Part shown: positions 17,368 to 26,419 of the stretch, in pieces | Layout: the number at the start of each line of letters is the position of its first letter | How positions within the stretch are numbered: position 1 is the stretch's first letter | Assembly: GCF_003201285.1 (NCBI RefSeq) | Contig: NZ_QICS01000002.1 | Coordinates: 434,001-498,000, forward strand | Direction of reading: 5' to 3' | DNA from: Lachnotalea glycerini | GTDB taxonomy: Bacteria > Bacillota > Clostridia > Lachnospirales > Lachnospiraceae | DNA length: 64,000 nucleotides | Notes under the pieces: generated by a model | Told to the model about the DNA's origin: nothing | Databases searched by the model: none | What the model saw: the letters and a program-made list of their open reading frames with translations, nothing else | Position numbers and translations under genes: made by a program

Positions 17368-18399
17368 ATGACAAAACAAAAAAGAGTTATTATTGCAGAG
17401 CTGGAATTTTCATGGAAGAAGTTTTTCCTCAAATGGGAATGGTTTTTAGTACTCATATTTATCGGAGTCAATATTTTAAATATTTGTGTATCACCAATTG
17501 ATAAAGGAACAAGATTGCCAATATATATGAGTCTGTCTGGCTTGTTTAATGCAACCTTGTCGTTTCTGGAAAAAGCATTTATTGCTTTACCAATGGCCTA
17601 TATTCTTGTACTTGGAGATATTGATATTTCGGTTGGTTCAACTGTAGCGCTTTCAGCAGTAATTATGGCAGAATCTTATAATAAACTGGGATTGCCTATG
17701 GGAATATGTGTTATCATTGCACTTTTGGTTGGAACCTTATGCGGTTTCATCAATGGTTTTATCCTAACAAAGTTTACTGAGCTTGCACCTATGATTGTTA
17801 CGCTAGGCACACAGATTTTATTTCGAGGTATTGCGACAATTATTCTAAAAGACCAGGCATCACAGGGACTCACTAATGTAGCATGGTTTAGTCAGTTATA
17901 TTGGGGGAAATTAGGGGCAGTTCCATATATATTTATCATATTTATCCTTTGTGCTATTATATTTGGATTTATCCTTCATAAAACAACATTTGGCAGGAGA
18001 TTATATGCGATTGGAAGCAATCGTATAGCTGCAGAATATGCGGGAATTCAAGTACAAAAAATTAGATGTATTGTATTTACCATTACAGGAACATTTTCAG
18101 CGGTAACTGCTATTTTTTTAGCATCTTGTATGGGAAGTGCAAGACCAAACATTGCATCAGGATATGAGCTGGATGCAATCTCAATGGTAGTACTTGGCGG
18201 AATTTCTACGGCAGGTGGAAAAGGAAACTTTGTAGGAGCTATTATAGCAATTTTTATCATTGGATTCTTAAGATATGGTTTGGGGCTGATTAATGTGTCA
18301 TCACAGGTAATGCTGGTAATCATCGGTGGATTGTTAATCGGTGCTGTCATGCTTCCGAATTTGAATATAAAGGGATTAGTTAAAAAGAAAACAGCTTAA
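17368..18399 (+). CDS. Sugar ABC transporter permease (second, RbsC type)
   Basis: A 343-residue CUT2 permease with the GDIDISVGSTVALS motif near residue 84 and GGISTAGGKGNFVG near residue 275. It pairs with the preceding permease; two different permeases are typical of rhamnose importers (RhaP and RhaQ) but not of ribose ones. It begins 2 bp after the first permease stop, with AAAGGAGG inside the end of that gene as binding site. Substrate is inferred from neighbours. Confidence 0.88.
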   Translation: MTKQKRVIIAELEFSWKKFFLKWEWFLVLIFIGVNILNICVSPIDKGTRLPIYMSLSGLFNATLSFLEKAFIALPMAYILVLGDIDISVGSTVALSAVIMAESYNKLGLPMGICVIIALLVGTLCGFINGFILTKFTELAPMIVTLGTQILFRGIATIILKDQASQGLTNVAWFSQLYWGKLGAVPYIFIIFILCAIIFGFILHKTTFGRRLYAIGSNRIAAEYAGIQVQKIRCIVFTITGTFSAVTAIFLASCMGSARPNIASGYELDAISMVVLGGISTAGGKGNFVGAIIAIFIIGFLRYGLGLINVSSQVMLVIIGGLLIGAVMLPNLNIKGLVKKKTA

Positions 18400-18517
18400 T
18401 ATTGATTAAAAAAAAGTTATAGAACAAGAAAATATGATATTCAGTTACTAACAGCTTAGCTGTTTGTATAAATCCATTCAAAATGGTTCACACCAAATTC
18501 TAAGGGAGGAAAAAAGA

Positions 18518-19648
18518 ATGAAGAAAAAATTACTTAGCGTATTACTTTGCGCAACTATGGTTTCAGCTATGTTAGCGGGCTGTGGCAGTTCAACAAGCTC
18601 AACAGATACTACAAAAGCTTCAACAACTGATACAGCACAAACGACTGAAACAAAAGGAGAGGTAACTGAAGCAGATACAAAAACAGATACCTCAGCTTCA
18701 GGGGATATTGGAACTTATGCAGTTATTGTAAAAAGTGCAGGAAATCCATACAGTTCAAAAGAAATTTCTGGTTTTAAGGAAGTAATAGAAGCACAGGGCG
18801 GAACCTGTATAACAAAAGAACCTGAATCTGCTTCTGCCGAAGCACAGATTACTATGATTAATGAATTAGTTGCACAACAAGTAGATTCAATAGCAATTGC
18901 GGCAAATGATAAGGATGCATTACAGCCAGCATTGACGGCTGCTAAGAATGCGGGTATTGTAGTTTCATCCTTTGATTCATCAACAAATGCTGAGAGTCGC
19001 GTTGTTCATGTAAATCAGGCAGGTACACAGATCATTGGTCAGACTTTAGTAGAAGCAGTCGCAGATATTACCGGTGGAGAAGGTCAGTTTGCAATCCTTT
19101 CTGCTACGAGTCAGGCAACCAACCAGAATGCATGGATAGAAGCCATGCAATCAGTTATGGAGGATACCCAATATGCAGGTTTGGAATTAGTAGATATTGT
19201 ATATGGTGATGATGAATATCAGAAATCCGTTGACCAGACACAAGCATTGTTATCCAATTATCCAAATTTGAAATGTATCTGTGCACCTACTACAGTGGGA
19301 ATTATGGCAGCGGCTAAAGTACTTCAAGATCAGGGCGTTGCAGATAAGATTAAATTAACAGGTCTTGGACTTCCTTCAGAAATGGCAGACTACATTGGTG
19401 ATGATGATACACATTCTTGTCCGTATATGTATTTATGGAATCCAATTGATATTGGAAGATTATCAGCATATACGTCTATTGCTTTAGTAAAAGGTGAAAT
19501 TACCGGCGCAGCAGGTGAGACATTTACAGCGGGAGATATGGGTGACTATGAGATTGTTCAAGCAGCGGACGGCGGAACAGAAATTATCCTTGGACCTCCA
19601 TTTAAATTCGACTCAAGTAACATTGAAGAATGGAAAGAAATTTATTAA
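18518..19648 (+). CDS. Sugar-binding lipoprotein (rhamnose-binding, RhaS type)
   Basis: A 376-residue periplasmic-binding-fold lipoprotein. The signal peptide ends at a lipobox (MLAGC, Cys near residue 22), followed by a Ser/Thr-rich linker and a Peripla_BP_4 domain (AVIVKSAGNPYSSKEISGF, with partial RhaS resemblance such as EAQGGTCITKEPESASAEAQ). ATG 18518 was chosen because AGGGAGGA is just upstream; the longer frame to 18464 lacks a site. It is the high-affinity receptor of the transporter encoded upstream. Rhamnose is the best guess, since the mutarotase follows. Confidence 0.87.
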   Translation: MKKKLLSVLLCATMVSAMLAGCGSSTSSTDTTKASTTDTAQTTETKGEVTEADTKTDTSASGDIGTYAVIVKSAGNPYSSKEISGFKEVIEAQGGTCITKEPESASAEAQITMINELVAQQVDSIAIAANDKDALQPALTAAKNAGIVVSSFDSSTNAESRVVHVNQAGTQIIGQTLVEAVADITGGEGQFAILSATSQATNQNAWIEAMQSVMEDTQYAGLELVDIVYGDDEYQKSVDQTQALLSNYPNLKCICAPTTVGIMAAAKVLQDQGVADKIKLTGLGLPSEMADYIGDDDTHSCPYMYLWNPIDIGRLSAYTSIALVKGEITGAAGETFTAGDMGDYEIVQAADGGTEIILGPPFKFDSSNIEEWKEIY

Positions 19649-19658
19649 ATAAATAATA

Positions 19659-19708
19659 AAAATGTGAAAGGTTGCGGTAGCTATGCTACTAGAATCTTTC
19701 ACATTTTT
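19659..19708 (+). terminator. Terminator between binding-protein and mutarotase genes
   Basis: AAAATGTGAAAG (19659-19670) pairs perfectly with CTTTCACATTTT (19696-19707), with an inner GTAGC/GCTAC hairpin and a T run. It may separate or attenuate expression of the mutarotase. Confidence 0.85.
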
Positions 19709-19737
19709 ATCAAATATTATAATTTATTGTTTTATAT

Positions 19738-19751
19738 TGTTGCGCGTAACA
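19738..19751. promoter_or_regulatory. Imperfect dyad upstream of rhaM
   Basis: TGTTGCGCGTAACA has complementary TGTT/AACA ends around CGCG, and lies about 65 bp before the mutarotase. It may be an operator; the matching regulator is unknown. Confidence 0.3.
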
Positions 19752-19816
19752 ATAGTTTGATCTATACTAAAGAAAGAATAATAATGCAAAATTTCCTAAT
19801 TAGGGGAGGAATAAAA

Positions 19817-20128
19817 ATGATTAGAGGCTTTAAAATGAAATTGTATGAAGGTCAGGAAAAAGAATATGAATATCGTCATAATCAGTTATGGCCAGAGATG
19901 ATCGATATGATACATGAATATGGTGGAAAAAACTATACAATTTTTTTAGACAAAGAGACATTGAATTTGTTTGGTTATATTGAAATAGAAGATGAAGAGC
20001 TCTGGAGTCAAGGTGCCGATACTGCTATTAATAGAAAATGGTGGGATTATATGGCAGATATTATGGAGACTAACCCTGACAACAGTCCAGTTGCAATAGA
20101 CTTAAAAACAGTGTTTCATCTTGATTAA
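19817..20128 (+). CDS. rhaM: L-rhamnose mutarotase
   Basis: A 103-residue protein, the normal family size (E. coli RhaM is 104). It interconverts alpha and beta L-rhamnose pyranose for the next enzyme. Diagnostic stretches are RGFKMKLYEGQEKEYEYRH, QLWPEM and the tryptophan-rich NRKWWDYMADIMETNPDNSP near the C-terminus. ATG 19817 was chosen since TAGGGGAGGA precedes it; the in-frame TTG extension to 19664 runs through the terminator upstream. Its presence next to the ABC genes is the strongest evidence that the transporter carries rhamnose. Confidence 0.92.
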   Translation: MIRGFKMKLYEGQEKEYEYRHNQLWPEMIDMIHEYGGKNYTIFLDKETLNLFGYIEIEDEELWSQGADTAINRKWWDYMADIMETNPDNSPVAIDLKTVFHLD

Positions 20129-20162
20129 ACGTCCATGATTAGACTTGGCTATCAATAACAGA

Positions 20163-20214
20163 AGATTTAATAAAAGTGAGTTTGTTATAGTGCACTTTTA
20201 TTGAATCTTTTTTT
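20163..20214 (+). terminator. Terminator after rhaM
   Basis: AGATTTAATAAAAGTG pairs with CACTTTTATTGAATCT (16 bp, one wobble) and is followed by seven Ts. Confidence 0.92.
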
Positions 20215-20441
20215 CTCTAGGATGCCCTGTTTTATAAAAGGTGAGAAAACAATAAATCATATAGAACTATGAATACTGTAAACAAAAGTCAACTTTTGTC
20301 GATTATATTAAATTTATTTCTAGGATAATCTTCTCCTCTCTTTCCATAGCGTTAAAAATAGATAAATGTGAAAAAAATATGAAAATTATCAAATATTGTA
20401 TTAAATACACATGTTTCGTTGAAATATGTAATAAATATTAA

Positions 20442-20470
20442 AAAAAAGTGCCCAGTATAGGGCTTTTTTA
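20442..20470 (+). terminator. Orphan terminator in the arcA upstream region
   Basis: AAAAAAGTGCCC-N6-GGGCTTTTTT has a GCCC/GGGC core extended by A/T pairs, but no annotated gene ends before it. It may terminate a small RNA or attenuate transcription toward arcA. Confidence 0.65.
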
Positions 20471-20810
20471 TAAAGGATGGGACAAATTTGAGAATTAATT
20501 GTGTATTATTTTGAAATTTCAATATAAAATTTTTTAAAGTCTAGAATTAATAAATTAAGCTAAAATAGTTTTTATACAATAAATCATGTATTATTTGGTC
20601 TTTTTTGACAAAAAAATAACTTATACATCTTAAAATTGCATAAATAAAATCCAAATTAATACAAAATAATTTAAACTTAAATTCATACATTTGTTTTAAA
20701 ATTTGAGTATTCTAAATTTACAGTAAAACAATTTGCAGAAACATAGAGAACTCTGTAAATGTTTTATATATAAAAATAAAAGTGAAATATTAAAAACGGA
20801 GGTAACTATT

Positions 20811-22043
20811 ATGTGTATTAATGTGAAAAGCGAAATAGCACCATTAAAAAAAGTGTTACTACACAGACCGGGTAAAGAGTTAGAGAACTTGACACCGGAC
20901 ACATTGGAAAGATTATTATTTGATGATATTCCTTTTTTACAAGTAGCACAGGAAGAGCATGACGAATTTGCTAAAGTACTTAGGGAGAACAATGTAGAAG
21001 TTGTTTATCTGGAGGATCTCGTTGCAGAGGTTCTTAATCAAAGTGACGAAATCAGAGATCAGTTTGTAAGACAATGGATTGAGGAAGCAGGCATTGCAAC
21101 AGGCAAATATCAGCAGAAAATTTTTGATTTTATGATGCGCTACAAAGATGATAACAAAGCCTTGGTTTTAAAAACAATGGAAGGCATTGTACTTCATGAA
21201 TTAAACTATGATAAGAATGATTCTTTAGTGGATTTAATGAGCACTAGTTCAAAGTTAGTGATTGATCCGATGCCAAATCTTTACTTTACGAGAGATCCTT
21301 TTGCAACAATAGGGTGTGGTGTGAGTTTAAATAAGATGTATTCTGTTACAAGAAACAGAGAAACAATTTATGGTGAATATATTTTTAAATATCATCCTGA
21401 TTATAAAGGACAGGTTGATAAGTATTTTGATCGATACAATCCGTTCCATATTGAAGGCGGAGATATTTTAAATATTAACGATAAAGTTTTGGCAATAGGA
21501 ATTTCACAACGAACAGAAGCGGATGCAATTGAAATGCTGGCAAAAACAGTTTTCCATGATCAAAAATCAACGATTAGAACGATTTTAGCTTTTGAAATTC
21601 CAAATACAAGAGCGTTTATGCATTTGGATACGGTATTTACACAGATAGATTATGATAAATTTACAGTTCATCCGGGTATTCTTGGTCCATTGGTTGTATA
21701 TGAAATAAAACCGGGCAAGAAAGATGGAGAAATTTTGGTGACTACGATAGAATCTGAGCTAGAAACATTATTGGCTAAATATTTAGGCTTAGAAAAAGTT
21801 ACATTGATTAAATGCGGCGGTGAAGACAGAATTGCAGCAGAAAGAGAGCAGTGGAACGATGGTTCCAATACGTTATGTATAGCACCTGGTGTAATTATTA
21901 CATATCAAAGAAACACGGTAACAAATGAATTGTTAAGAGAAAATGGTTTAAAAGTCATAGAAATACCAAGTGCCGAATTATCAAGAGGCAGAGGGGGCCC
22001 GCGTTGTATGAGTATGCCTTTGGTACGTGAAGATATTGCTTAA
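20811..22043 (+). CDS. arcA: Arginine deiminase
   Basis: A 410-residue enzyme converting arginine to citrulline and ammonia, first step of the arginine deiminase pathway. Visible hallmarks are KKVLLHRPGKELENLTP (N-terminus), LYFTRDPFATIG, HLDTVFT and the C-terminal GRGGPRCMSMPL with the catalytic Cys399. ATG 20811 is preceded by CGGAGGT; the reading frame extension to 20733 is unneeded. It heads the arcA-arcB-arcC operon, 34 bp from arcB. Confidence 0.96.
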   Translation: MCINVKSEIAPLKKVLLHRPGKELENLTPDTLERLLFDDIPFLQVAQEEHDEFAKVLRENNVEVVYLEDLVAEVLNQSDEIRDQFVRQWIEEAGIATGKYQQKIFDFMMRYKDDNKALVLKTMEGIVLHELNYDKNDSLVDLMSTSSKLVIDPMPNLYFTRDPFATIGCGVSLNKMYSVTRNRETIYGEYIFKYHPDYKGQVDKYFDRYNPFHIEGGDILNINDKVLAIGISQRTEADAIEMLAKTVFHDQKSTIRTILAFEIPNTRAFMHLDTVFTQIDYDKFTVHPGILGPLVVYEIKPGKKDGEILVTTIESELETLLAKYLGLEKVTLIKCGGEDRIAAEREQWNDGSNTLCIAPGVIITYQRNTVTNELLRENGLKVIEIPSAELSRGRGGPRCMSMPLVREDIA

Positions 22044-22077
22044 TAAAAATGAATGAAATGGAATAGGAGAAACAATC

Positions 22078-23070
22078 ATGGCAGTTAATTTAAGAGGAAA
22101 AAATTTTTTAAAATTATTAGATTTTACACCAAGTGAAATTCGTTATTTACTTGATTTGGCAATTAACTTCAAAGCTTTAAAAAGAACAAACACTCCGCAT
22201 AAATATCTTGAAGGAAAAAATATTGTATTGTTATTTGAAAAAACCAGTACGAGAACAAGATGCTCTTTTGAAGTAGCTGGTCTAGACCTTGGTATGGGCG
22301 TTACATATCTGGATCCAGGAAGTTCTCAGATGGGAAAAAAAGAAAGTACTGCAGATACTGCCCGTGTATTAGGCAGAATGTATGATGGTATTGAATACAG
22401 AGGTTACAGTCAGGAATTGGTAACTGAATTGGCAGAATATGCAAAGGTTCCAGTATGGAATGGATTAACAGATCAATTTCATCCGACACAAATGTTAGCA
22501 GACCTTCTAACCATTGAAGAAAAATTTGGACACTTAAAAGGTATTAATTTCACCTATATGGGTGATGCCAGAAATAACATGGGTAACTCTTTAATGGTTG
22601 CATGTGCGAAAATGGGTCTTAATTTCACAGCATGTGCACCGAAAGAATTATTCCCTGCTGAGGAATTAGTAGAAGAATGTAAAAAAATTGCTGCTGAAAA
22701 CGACTGCACCATCCGCTTAACAGAGGATGTTGAAGAAGGAACCAAGAATGCAGATGTTATATATACTGATATATGGGTATCTATGGGCGAGCCAGACGAG
22801 GCATGGAAGACTAGAATTAAGTTGTTAGGAAAATATCAGGTAAATAAAAAGGTTATGGATAATGCCAGCAAGTATGCTATCTTCATGCATTGCTTACCTT
22901 CTTTCCATGATACAAATACAACAATAGGACAAGATATTGCAAAAAAATTCGGCTTACCGGAAATGGAAGTTACAAATGAGGTATTTGAATCAGCTCAGTC
23001 AGTAGTATTTGATGAGGCTGAAAACAGAATGCATACGATAAAAGCAGTTGTTTATGCGACATTATGTTAG
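22078..23070 (+). CDS. arcB: Ornithine carbamoyltransferase (catabolic)
   Basis: A 330-residue OTCase. It shows the carbamoyl phosphate motif FEKTSTRTR (residues about 55-63), the HPTQ motif ([12 protein letters not shown]), [12 protein letters not shown] and the ornithine-binding HCLP ([10 protein letters not shown]). In this context it runs catabolically, splitting citrulline into ornithine and carbamoyl phosphate. Gene order arcA-arcB-arcC and gaps of 9 to 34 bp support one operon. By sequence alone it cannot be separated from biosynthetic argF. Confidence 0.95.
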   Translation: MAVNLRGKNFLKLLDFTPSEIRYLLDLAINFKALKRTNTPHKYLEGKNIVLLFEKTSTRTRCSFEVAGLDLGMGVTYLDPGSSQMGKKESTADTARVLGRMYDGIEYRGYSQELVTELAEYAKVPVWNGLTDQFHPTQMLADLLTIEEKFGHLKGINFTYMGDARNNMGNSLMVACAKMGLNFTACAPKELFPAEELVEECKKIAAENDCTIRLTEDVEEGTKNADVIYTDIWVSMGEPDEAWKTRIKLLGKYQVNKKVMDNASKYAIFMHCLPSFHDTNTTIGQDIAKKFGLPEMEVTNEVFESAQSVVFDEAENRMHTIKAVVYATLC

Positions 23071-23079
23071 GAGAAGACT

Positions 23080-24024
23080 ATGAAAGGTAAACGTATGGTT
23101 GTTGCACTTGGAGGTAATGCATTAGGCAATACTCCAGAGGAGCAATTGGAATTAGTAAAAGAAACTGCCACTACCATAGTAAATTTAGTTGCTCAGGGTC
23201 ATGAAATTATAGTAGGTCATGGAAATGGTCCTCAGATTGGTATGCTAAATACTGCATTGGAATATGCGGCTGTTCATGGAGCAAAAACTCCTTTTATGCC
23301 TTTCCCGGAATGTAATGCAATGACTCAAGGATATATTGGATATCATTTGCAACAGGCAGTCAGAGCAGAGCTTCAAAAAAGAGGAATCAAAAAATCTGTT
23401 GTTAGTGTTGTAACTCAGGTAGTAGTAGATAAAGATGATCCTGCGTTTTCACATCCGACAAAGCCCATCGGCGCTTTTTATACAAAAGAAGAAGCAGAAA
23501 AAATTGAAGCAGAAAAAGGCTTCATCTTTATGGAAGATGCGGGAAGAGGATATCGAAGAGTTGTGCCATCGCCTCTACCTCAAAAAATTGTTGAACTAGA
23601 TATCGTAGAAAAGATGATTGAAGACGGCTTTGTCGTTATTGCAACCGGCGGCGGCGGTGTTCCTGTTGTTGAGACAGAAGCAGGCTTAGAAGGCATTGCA
23701 GCAGTTATTGATAAAGACAAAACTTGTGCAAAACTGGCAGAAGATCTAAATGCAGATTGCTTATTAATACTTACTGCGGTAGACAGAGTATGCATTAATT
23801 TCAATAAGCCAAACCAGCAAGAATTAGCGGTTATCAATCAAGAAGAAGCTTATTCTTACATTAACGAAGGACAATTTGCGCCTGGAAGTATGTTACCGAA
23901 AGTAGAAGCTTGTCTACAATTTGTAGATAAAAATACAAAGCGTGAAGCAATTATAACTTCTCTTAAAATGGCAGGAAGCGCAGCTTTAGGAGAAACAGGA
24001 ACAAGAATAGTTAGTAATTTATAA
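23080..24024 (+). CDS. arcC: Carbamate kinase
   Basis: A 314-residue kinase of the amino-acid kinase fold that makes ATP from carbamoyl phosphate. It shows VVALGGNALG at the N-terminus, VGHGNGPQIG (about residues 46-55), the PTKPIGAFYT loop and VIATGGGGVPV (about 187-197). It completes the energy-yielding arc pathway. An AGGAGA site precedes the ATG, 9 bp after arcB. Confidence 0.96.
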   Translation: MKGKRMVVALGGNALGNTPEEQLELVKETATTIVNLVAQGHEIIVGHGNGPQIGMLNTALEYAAVHGAKTPFMPFPECNAMTQGYIGYHLQQAVRAELQKRGIKKSVVSVVTQVVVDKDDPAFSHPTKPIGAFYTKEEAEKIEAEKGFIFMEDAGRGYRRVVPSPLPQKIVELDIVEKMIEDGFVVIATGGGGVPVVETEAGLEGIAAVIDKDKTCAKLAEDLNADCLLILTAVDRVCINFNKPNQQELAVINQEEAYSYINEGQFAPGSMLPKVEACLQFVDKNTKREAIITSLKMAGSAALGETGTRIVSNL

Positions 24025-24083
24025 AGATATTATAATGAAACAAAAATCAATAATTCCCTTAAAAATAGAAAATATTTGAAATG

Positions 24084-24122
24084 TCCCGTCTTCGTGAAAC
24101 GTAACAATACCACAAGACGGGA
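24084..24122. repeat. Stem-loop after arcC without T run
   Basis: TCCCGTCTT (24084-24092) and AAGACGGGA (24114-24122) form a 9-bp GC-rich stem. No T tract follows on either strand, so it may be an mRNA-stabilising structure or a protein site rather than a terminator. Confidence 0.55.
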
Positions 24123-24198
24123 TAACGTTACATACGAGTGCATAAAACGATGAATATTTACCAATACACATTAAACTATGCATAAAGAAGGAGTTGCT

Positions 24199-25446
24199 AT
24201 GACGAAAGAGGTAGTAGAGGTTCAAACACAGTACTGTTCTAGTATAGATATTAAAAAAATATGTTCCTTTGATTATGAAATAATTGATGAGAAAACAAAC
24301 CCTTTATATCATCAAAGTCCGCGTTTTCTCTATATAAAAAAAGGAAAAGGAAAAATGATGGTAGATACTGAATTATATGAGCTAAAACCTGATTGTCTGT
24401 TATCCATCTTGCCATGGGACTGTACGGAAATTATTGAGGTGGAAGAGACACTTCAATATGAAATAATAAAATACAATTATGATATTGTAAGTAATATTTT
24501 AAAAGCAATAAATTATCAAGATGCTCAGGAAAAACCAATTTTAAAAAAGTTTGAAGAATCACCGGTCATTTTTGTGAGAGAGGAAATAAAGGAGGAAATA
24601 CTATATTTATTTGATAAATTGAAAAAGGAGGTTGGAGTAGAATCTTTGATGGAATTTCCCGAAACACAAAATTATAGGGAAATCTATATTGGCACATTGT
24701 TATCAGAATTAATTGTTTTGTTTTGCAGAGAGATTGATGGGCAGAGACAAGTACCCACGACTTTAGCAAGGCCAGATGATAAAAGAAGTCTTTTGCTTCG
24801 ATATATTTATATGCATTTAAGTGAAAAAATAACGCTGGATCGGATTTCAAAGCAATTTTATATGAGTAAATCCTCTATCAGCAAATATATCATGGATAAA
24901 ACGGGATTATCATTTAATGAACTGATTAATGAGATGAGAGTTACAAAAACTGTTAATTATCTGCTCTACACAGATTTTACATTAGAAGAGCTGGCACCGA
25001 TACTTGGATATGTTGATGCAGCACATATATCAAAAGTGTTTTTTTCAAAAATGGAGGATAAGATTGGTAATTATAGAAAAACATATCAAAAGGTTCTTAA
25101 TACAGCTCATGTACGGGAAAATAAACAAGATTACCAGATTATAAAATACATATCAGATAATTTTACAGAAGAAATAGCTGCTAGATCAGTTGCCGATCAA
25201 TTTCATATATCGCTGATTGAGCTGAATAAAATACTTGTGATACATCTGGAAAAAAATTTTTACGAATACCTTAACCTTCTTAGAATCAATAAAGCTTGTG
25301 AATTATTAATAGAGTCAGACATGTCAATTACAGATATTGCAATTGAGGTAGGATACAATACTGTTAAAACTTTCCGAAGAAATTTTGTACAGCTTAGACA
25401 TAAAACACCTGGAGATTTTAAGAAAAATACTCGTATTCAAGAATAG
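24199..25446 (+). CDS. AraC-family regulator with two tandem HTH domains
   Basis: A 415-residue regulator. The N-terminal half (about 190 residues) looks like an AraC cupin sensor. It is followed by two AraC-type DNA-binding domains: one at about 195-300 (ITLDRISKQFYMSKSSISKYI, then EELAPILGYVDAAHISKVF) and a second at about 315-412 (AARSVADQFHISLIELNKIL, then ITDIAIEVGYNTVKTFRRNF). Most AraC proteins have one. ATG 24199 was chosen for its AAGGAG site; the reading frame extends to 24178. It sits directly after arcC and likely controls the arc genes. The effector could be arginine, a guess. Confidence 0.85.
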   Translation: MTKEVVEVQTQYCSSIDIKKICSFDYEIIDEKTNPLYHQSPRFLYIKKGKGKMMVDTELYELKPDCLLSILPWDCTEIIEVEETLQYEIIKYNYDIVSNILKAINYQDAQEKPILKKFEESPVIFVREEIKEEILYLFDKLKKEVGVESLMEFPETQNYREIYIGTLLSELIVLFCREIDGQRQVPTTLARPDDKRSLLLRYIYMHLSEKITLDRISKQFYMSKSSISKYIMDKTGLSFNELINEMRVTKTVNYLLYTDFTLEELAPILGYVDAAHISKVFFSKMEDKIGNYRKTYQKVLNTAHVRENKQDYQIIKYISDNFTEEIAARSVADQFHISLIELNKILVIHLEKNFYEYLNLLRINKACELLIESDMSITDIAIEVGYNTVKTFRRNFVQLRHKTPGDFKKNTRIQE

Positions 25447-25472
25447 AAGCAGAAAGAAAGGCGAAAACAACC

Positions 25473-25820
25473 ATGACAAAAACTAAAAATGACAGTATTA
25501 TTACTTATAACGATTACATGAAATTAAATCTTAGAATTGGAAAAATTATTGAATGTGAAGAAGTTAAAAAATCAAAAAAATTACTCTGCTTTAAGGTACG
25601 TATAGGAAATAGAACAAGACAAATTTTATCCGGCATTAAAGGATATTATGAAATGGATGAATTGGTAGGAAAGCAGGTTCTGGTTTTGGAAAATATTCAA
25701 CCCGCTACAATGGCAGGAATGCAATCGGAAGGGGTTATCTTATCTGCGGAAGACAGTGAAGGGAATCTGGCGCTTTTGGTACCAGATAAAAATGTAGATA
25801 CAGGTGCCGAAGTATATTAG
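25473..25820 (+). CDS. tRNA-binding domain protein (MetRS C-terminal / CsaA-like)
   Basis: A 115-residue stand-alone OB-fold protein. It matches the tRNA-binding domain found at the C-terminus of methionyl-tRNA synthetase (LRIGKIIECEEVKKSKKLLC, then ENIQPATMAGMQSEGVILSA and ALLVPDKNVDTGAEVY). Relatives bind tRNA or act as CsaA-like chaperones. It lies between the AraC regulator and ArgR, with short gaps, so is probably part of the arc cluster. Why such a protein is here is unclear. Confidence 0.85.
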   Translation: MTKTKNDSIITYNDYMKLNLRIGKIIECEEVKKSKKLLCFKVRIGNRTRQILSGIKGYYEMDELVGKQVLVLENIQPATMAGMQSEGVILSAEDSEGNLALLVPDKNVDTGAEVY

Positions 25821-25883
25821 AAAAGTCTTTGTCTTAAATGGCTGAATGGATAAAGTGAATCGATAAGAGAGGATAAATAATCT

Positions 25884-26360
25884 ATGATATATATAAGAAA
25901 CAATGATAATATAAAAGAAGAGAGACAAAAAATTATATTAGAATTAATTAAAACAAATTCTGTATGCACACAAGAGGAACTGAGAGATTTATTGATTGAC
26001 AAAGGTTATGAAACAACTCAAGCAACTGTATCAAGGGATATCAGGCAACTAAATCTTGTAAAGGCTGTCGGACCGAATGGAGAATACTGTTACAGAAGAG
26101 GGAAACAGTCAGATCAGTATTATATGTCTCACAAATTTTACTCGATTTTTATGGCTGCAGTAAAAGAAGTGTCTTATGCAGGAAATCTTGTAGTTATAAA
26201 ATGTGAATCAGGAATGGCGAATCCTGTCTGTGTCATTTTGGATAGTTTCGAATGGCGTGACATTTTAGGAACAATTGCAGGAAACGATACAATATTAATT
26301 GTTGCAAAGGACGCAGAGTCTGCAGGAAATATGTCAAAGCAGTTTAAAAATATGATGTAA
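25884..26360 (+). CDS. argR: ArgR-family arginine repressor paralogue
   Basis: A 158-residue regulator with an N-terminal winged helix (TQEELRDLLIDKGYETTQAT, then VSRDIRQLNLVK) and a C-terminal hexamerisation and arginine-binding domain (GTIAGNDTI). In E. coli ArgR and B. subtilis AhrC the binding motif reads AGDDT or CGDDT; here the first Asp is Asn. The placement in the arc cluster suggests control of arginine catabolism, as with ArcR/AhrC paralogues. The start ATG 25884 has a weak purine-rich upstream (AGAGAGGA, 25867-25874), and an internal start is not excluded. Confidence 0.88.
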   Translation: MIYIRNNDNIKEERQKIILELIKTNSVCTQEELRDLLIDKGYETTQATVSRDIRQLNLVKAVGPNGEYCYRRGKQSDQYYMSHKFYSIFMAAVKEVSYAGNLVVIKCESGMANPVCVILDSFEWRDILGTIAGNDTILIVAKDAESAGNMSKQFKNMM

Positions 26361-26384
26361 TTAAAATATCAGATAAAATAAATG

Positions 26385-26408
26385 AGAGGATTCGCTTTCG
26401 AATCCTCT
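26385..26408. terminator. Bidirectional terminator between argR and pyrI
   Basis: AGAGGATTCG pairs with CGAATCCTCT around a short loop. A-rich sequence on the left and T-rich sequence on the right allow use by both convergent genes. Confidence 0.85.
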
Positions 26409-26419
26409 ATGGTCTATTT

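Larger units (their letters stand above)
20129..20810. other. Long AT-rich intergenic region before arcA
   Basis: About 680 bp without a convincing gene. It holds two intrinsic terminators (20163-20214, 20442-20470), a perfect inverted repeat CAAAAGT-CA-ACTTTTG (20283-20298) and a dyad ATAC-N10-GTAT (20574-20591). The last 150 bp must carry the arc promoter. The stretch between the two terminators could encode a small RNA. Confidence 0.5.
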
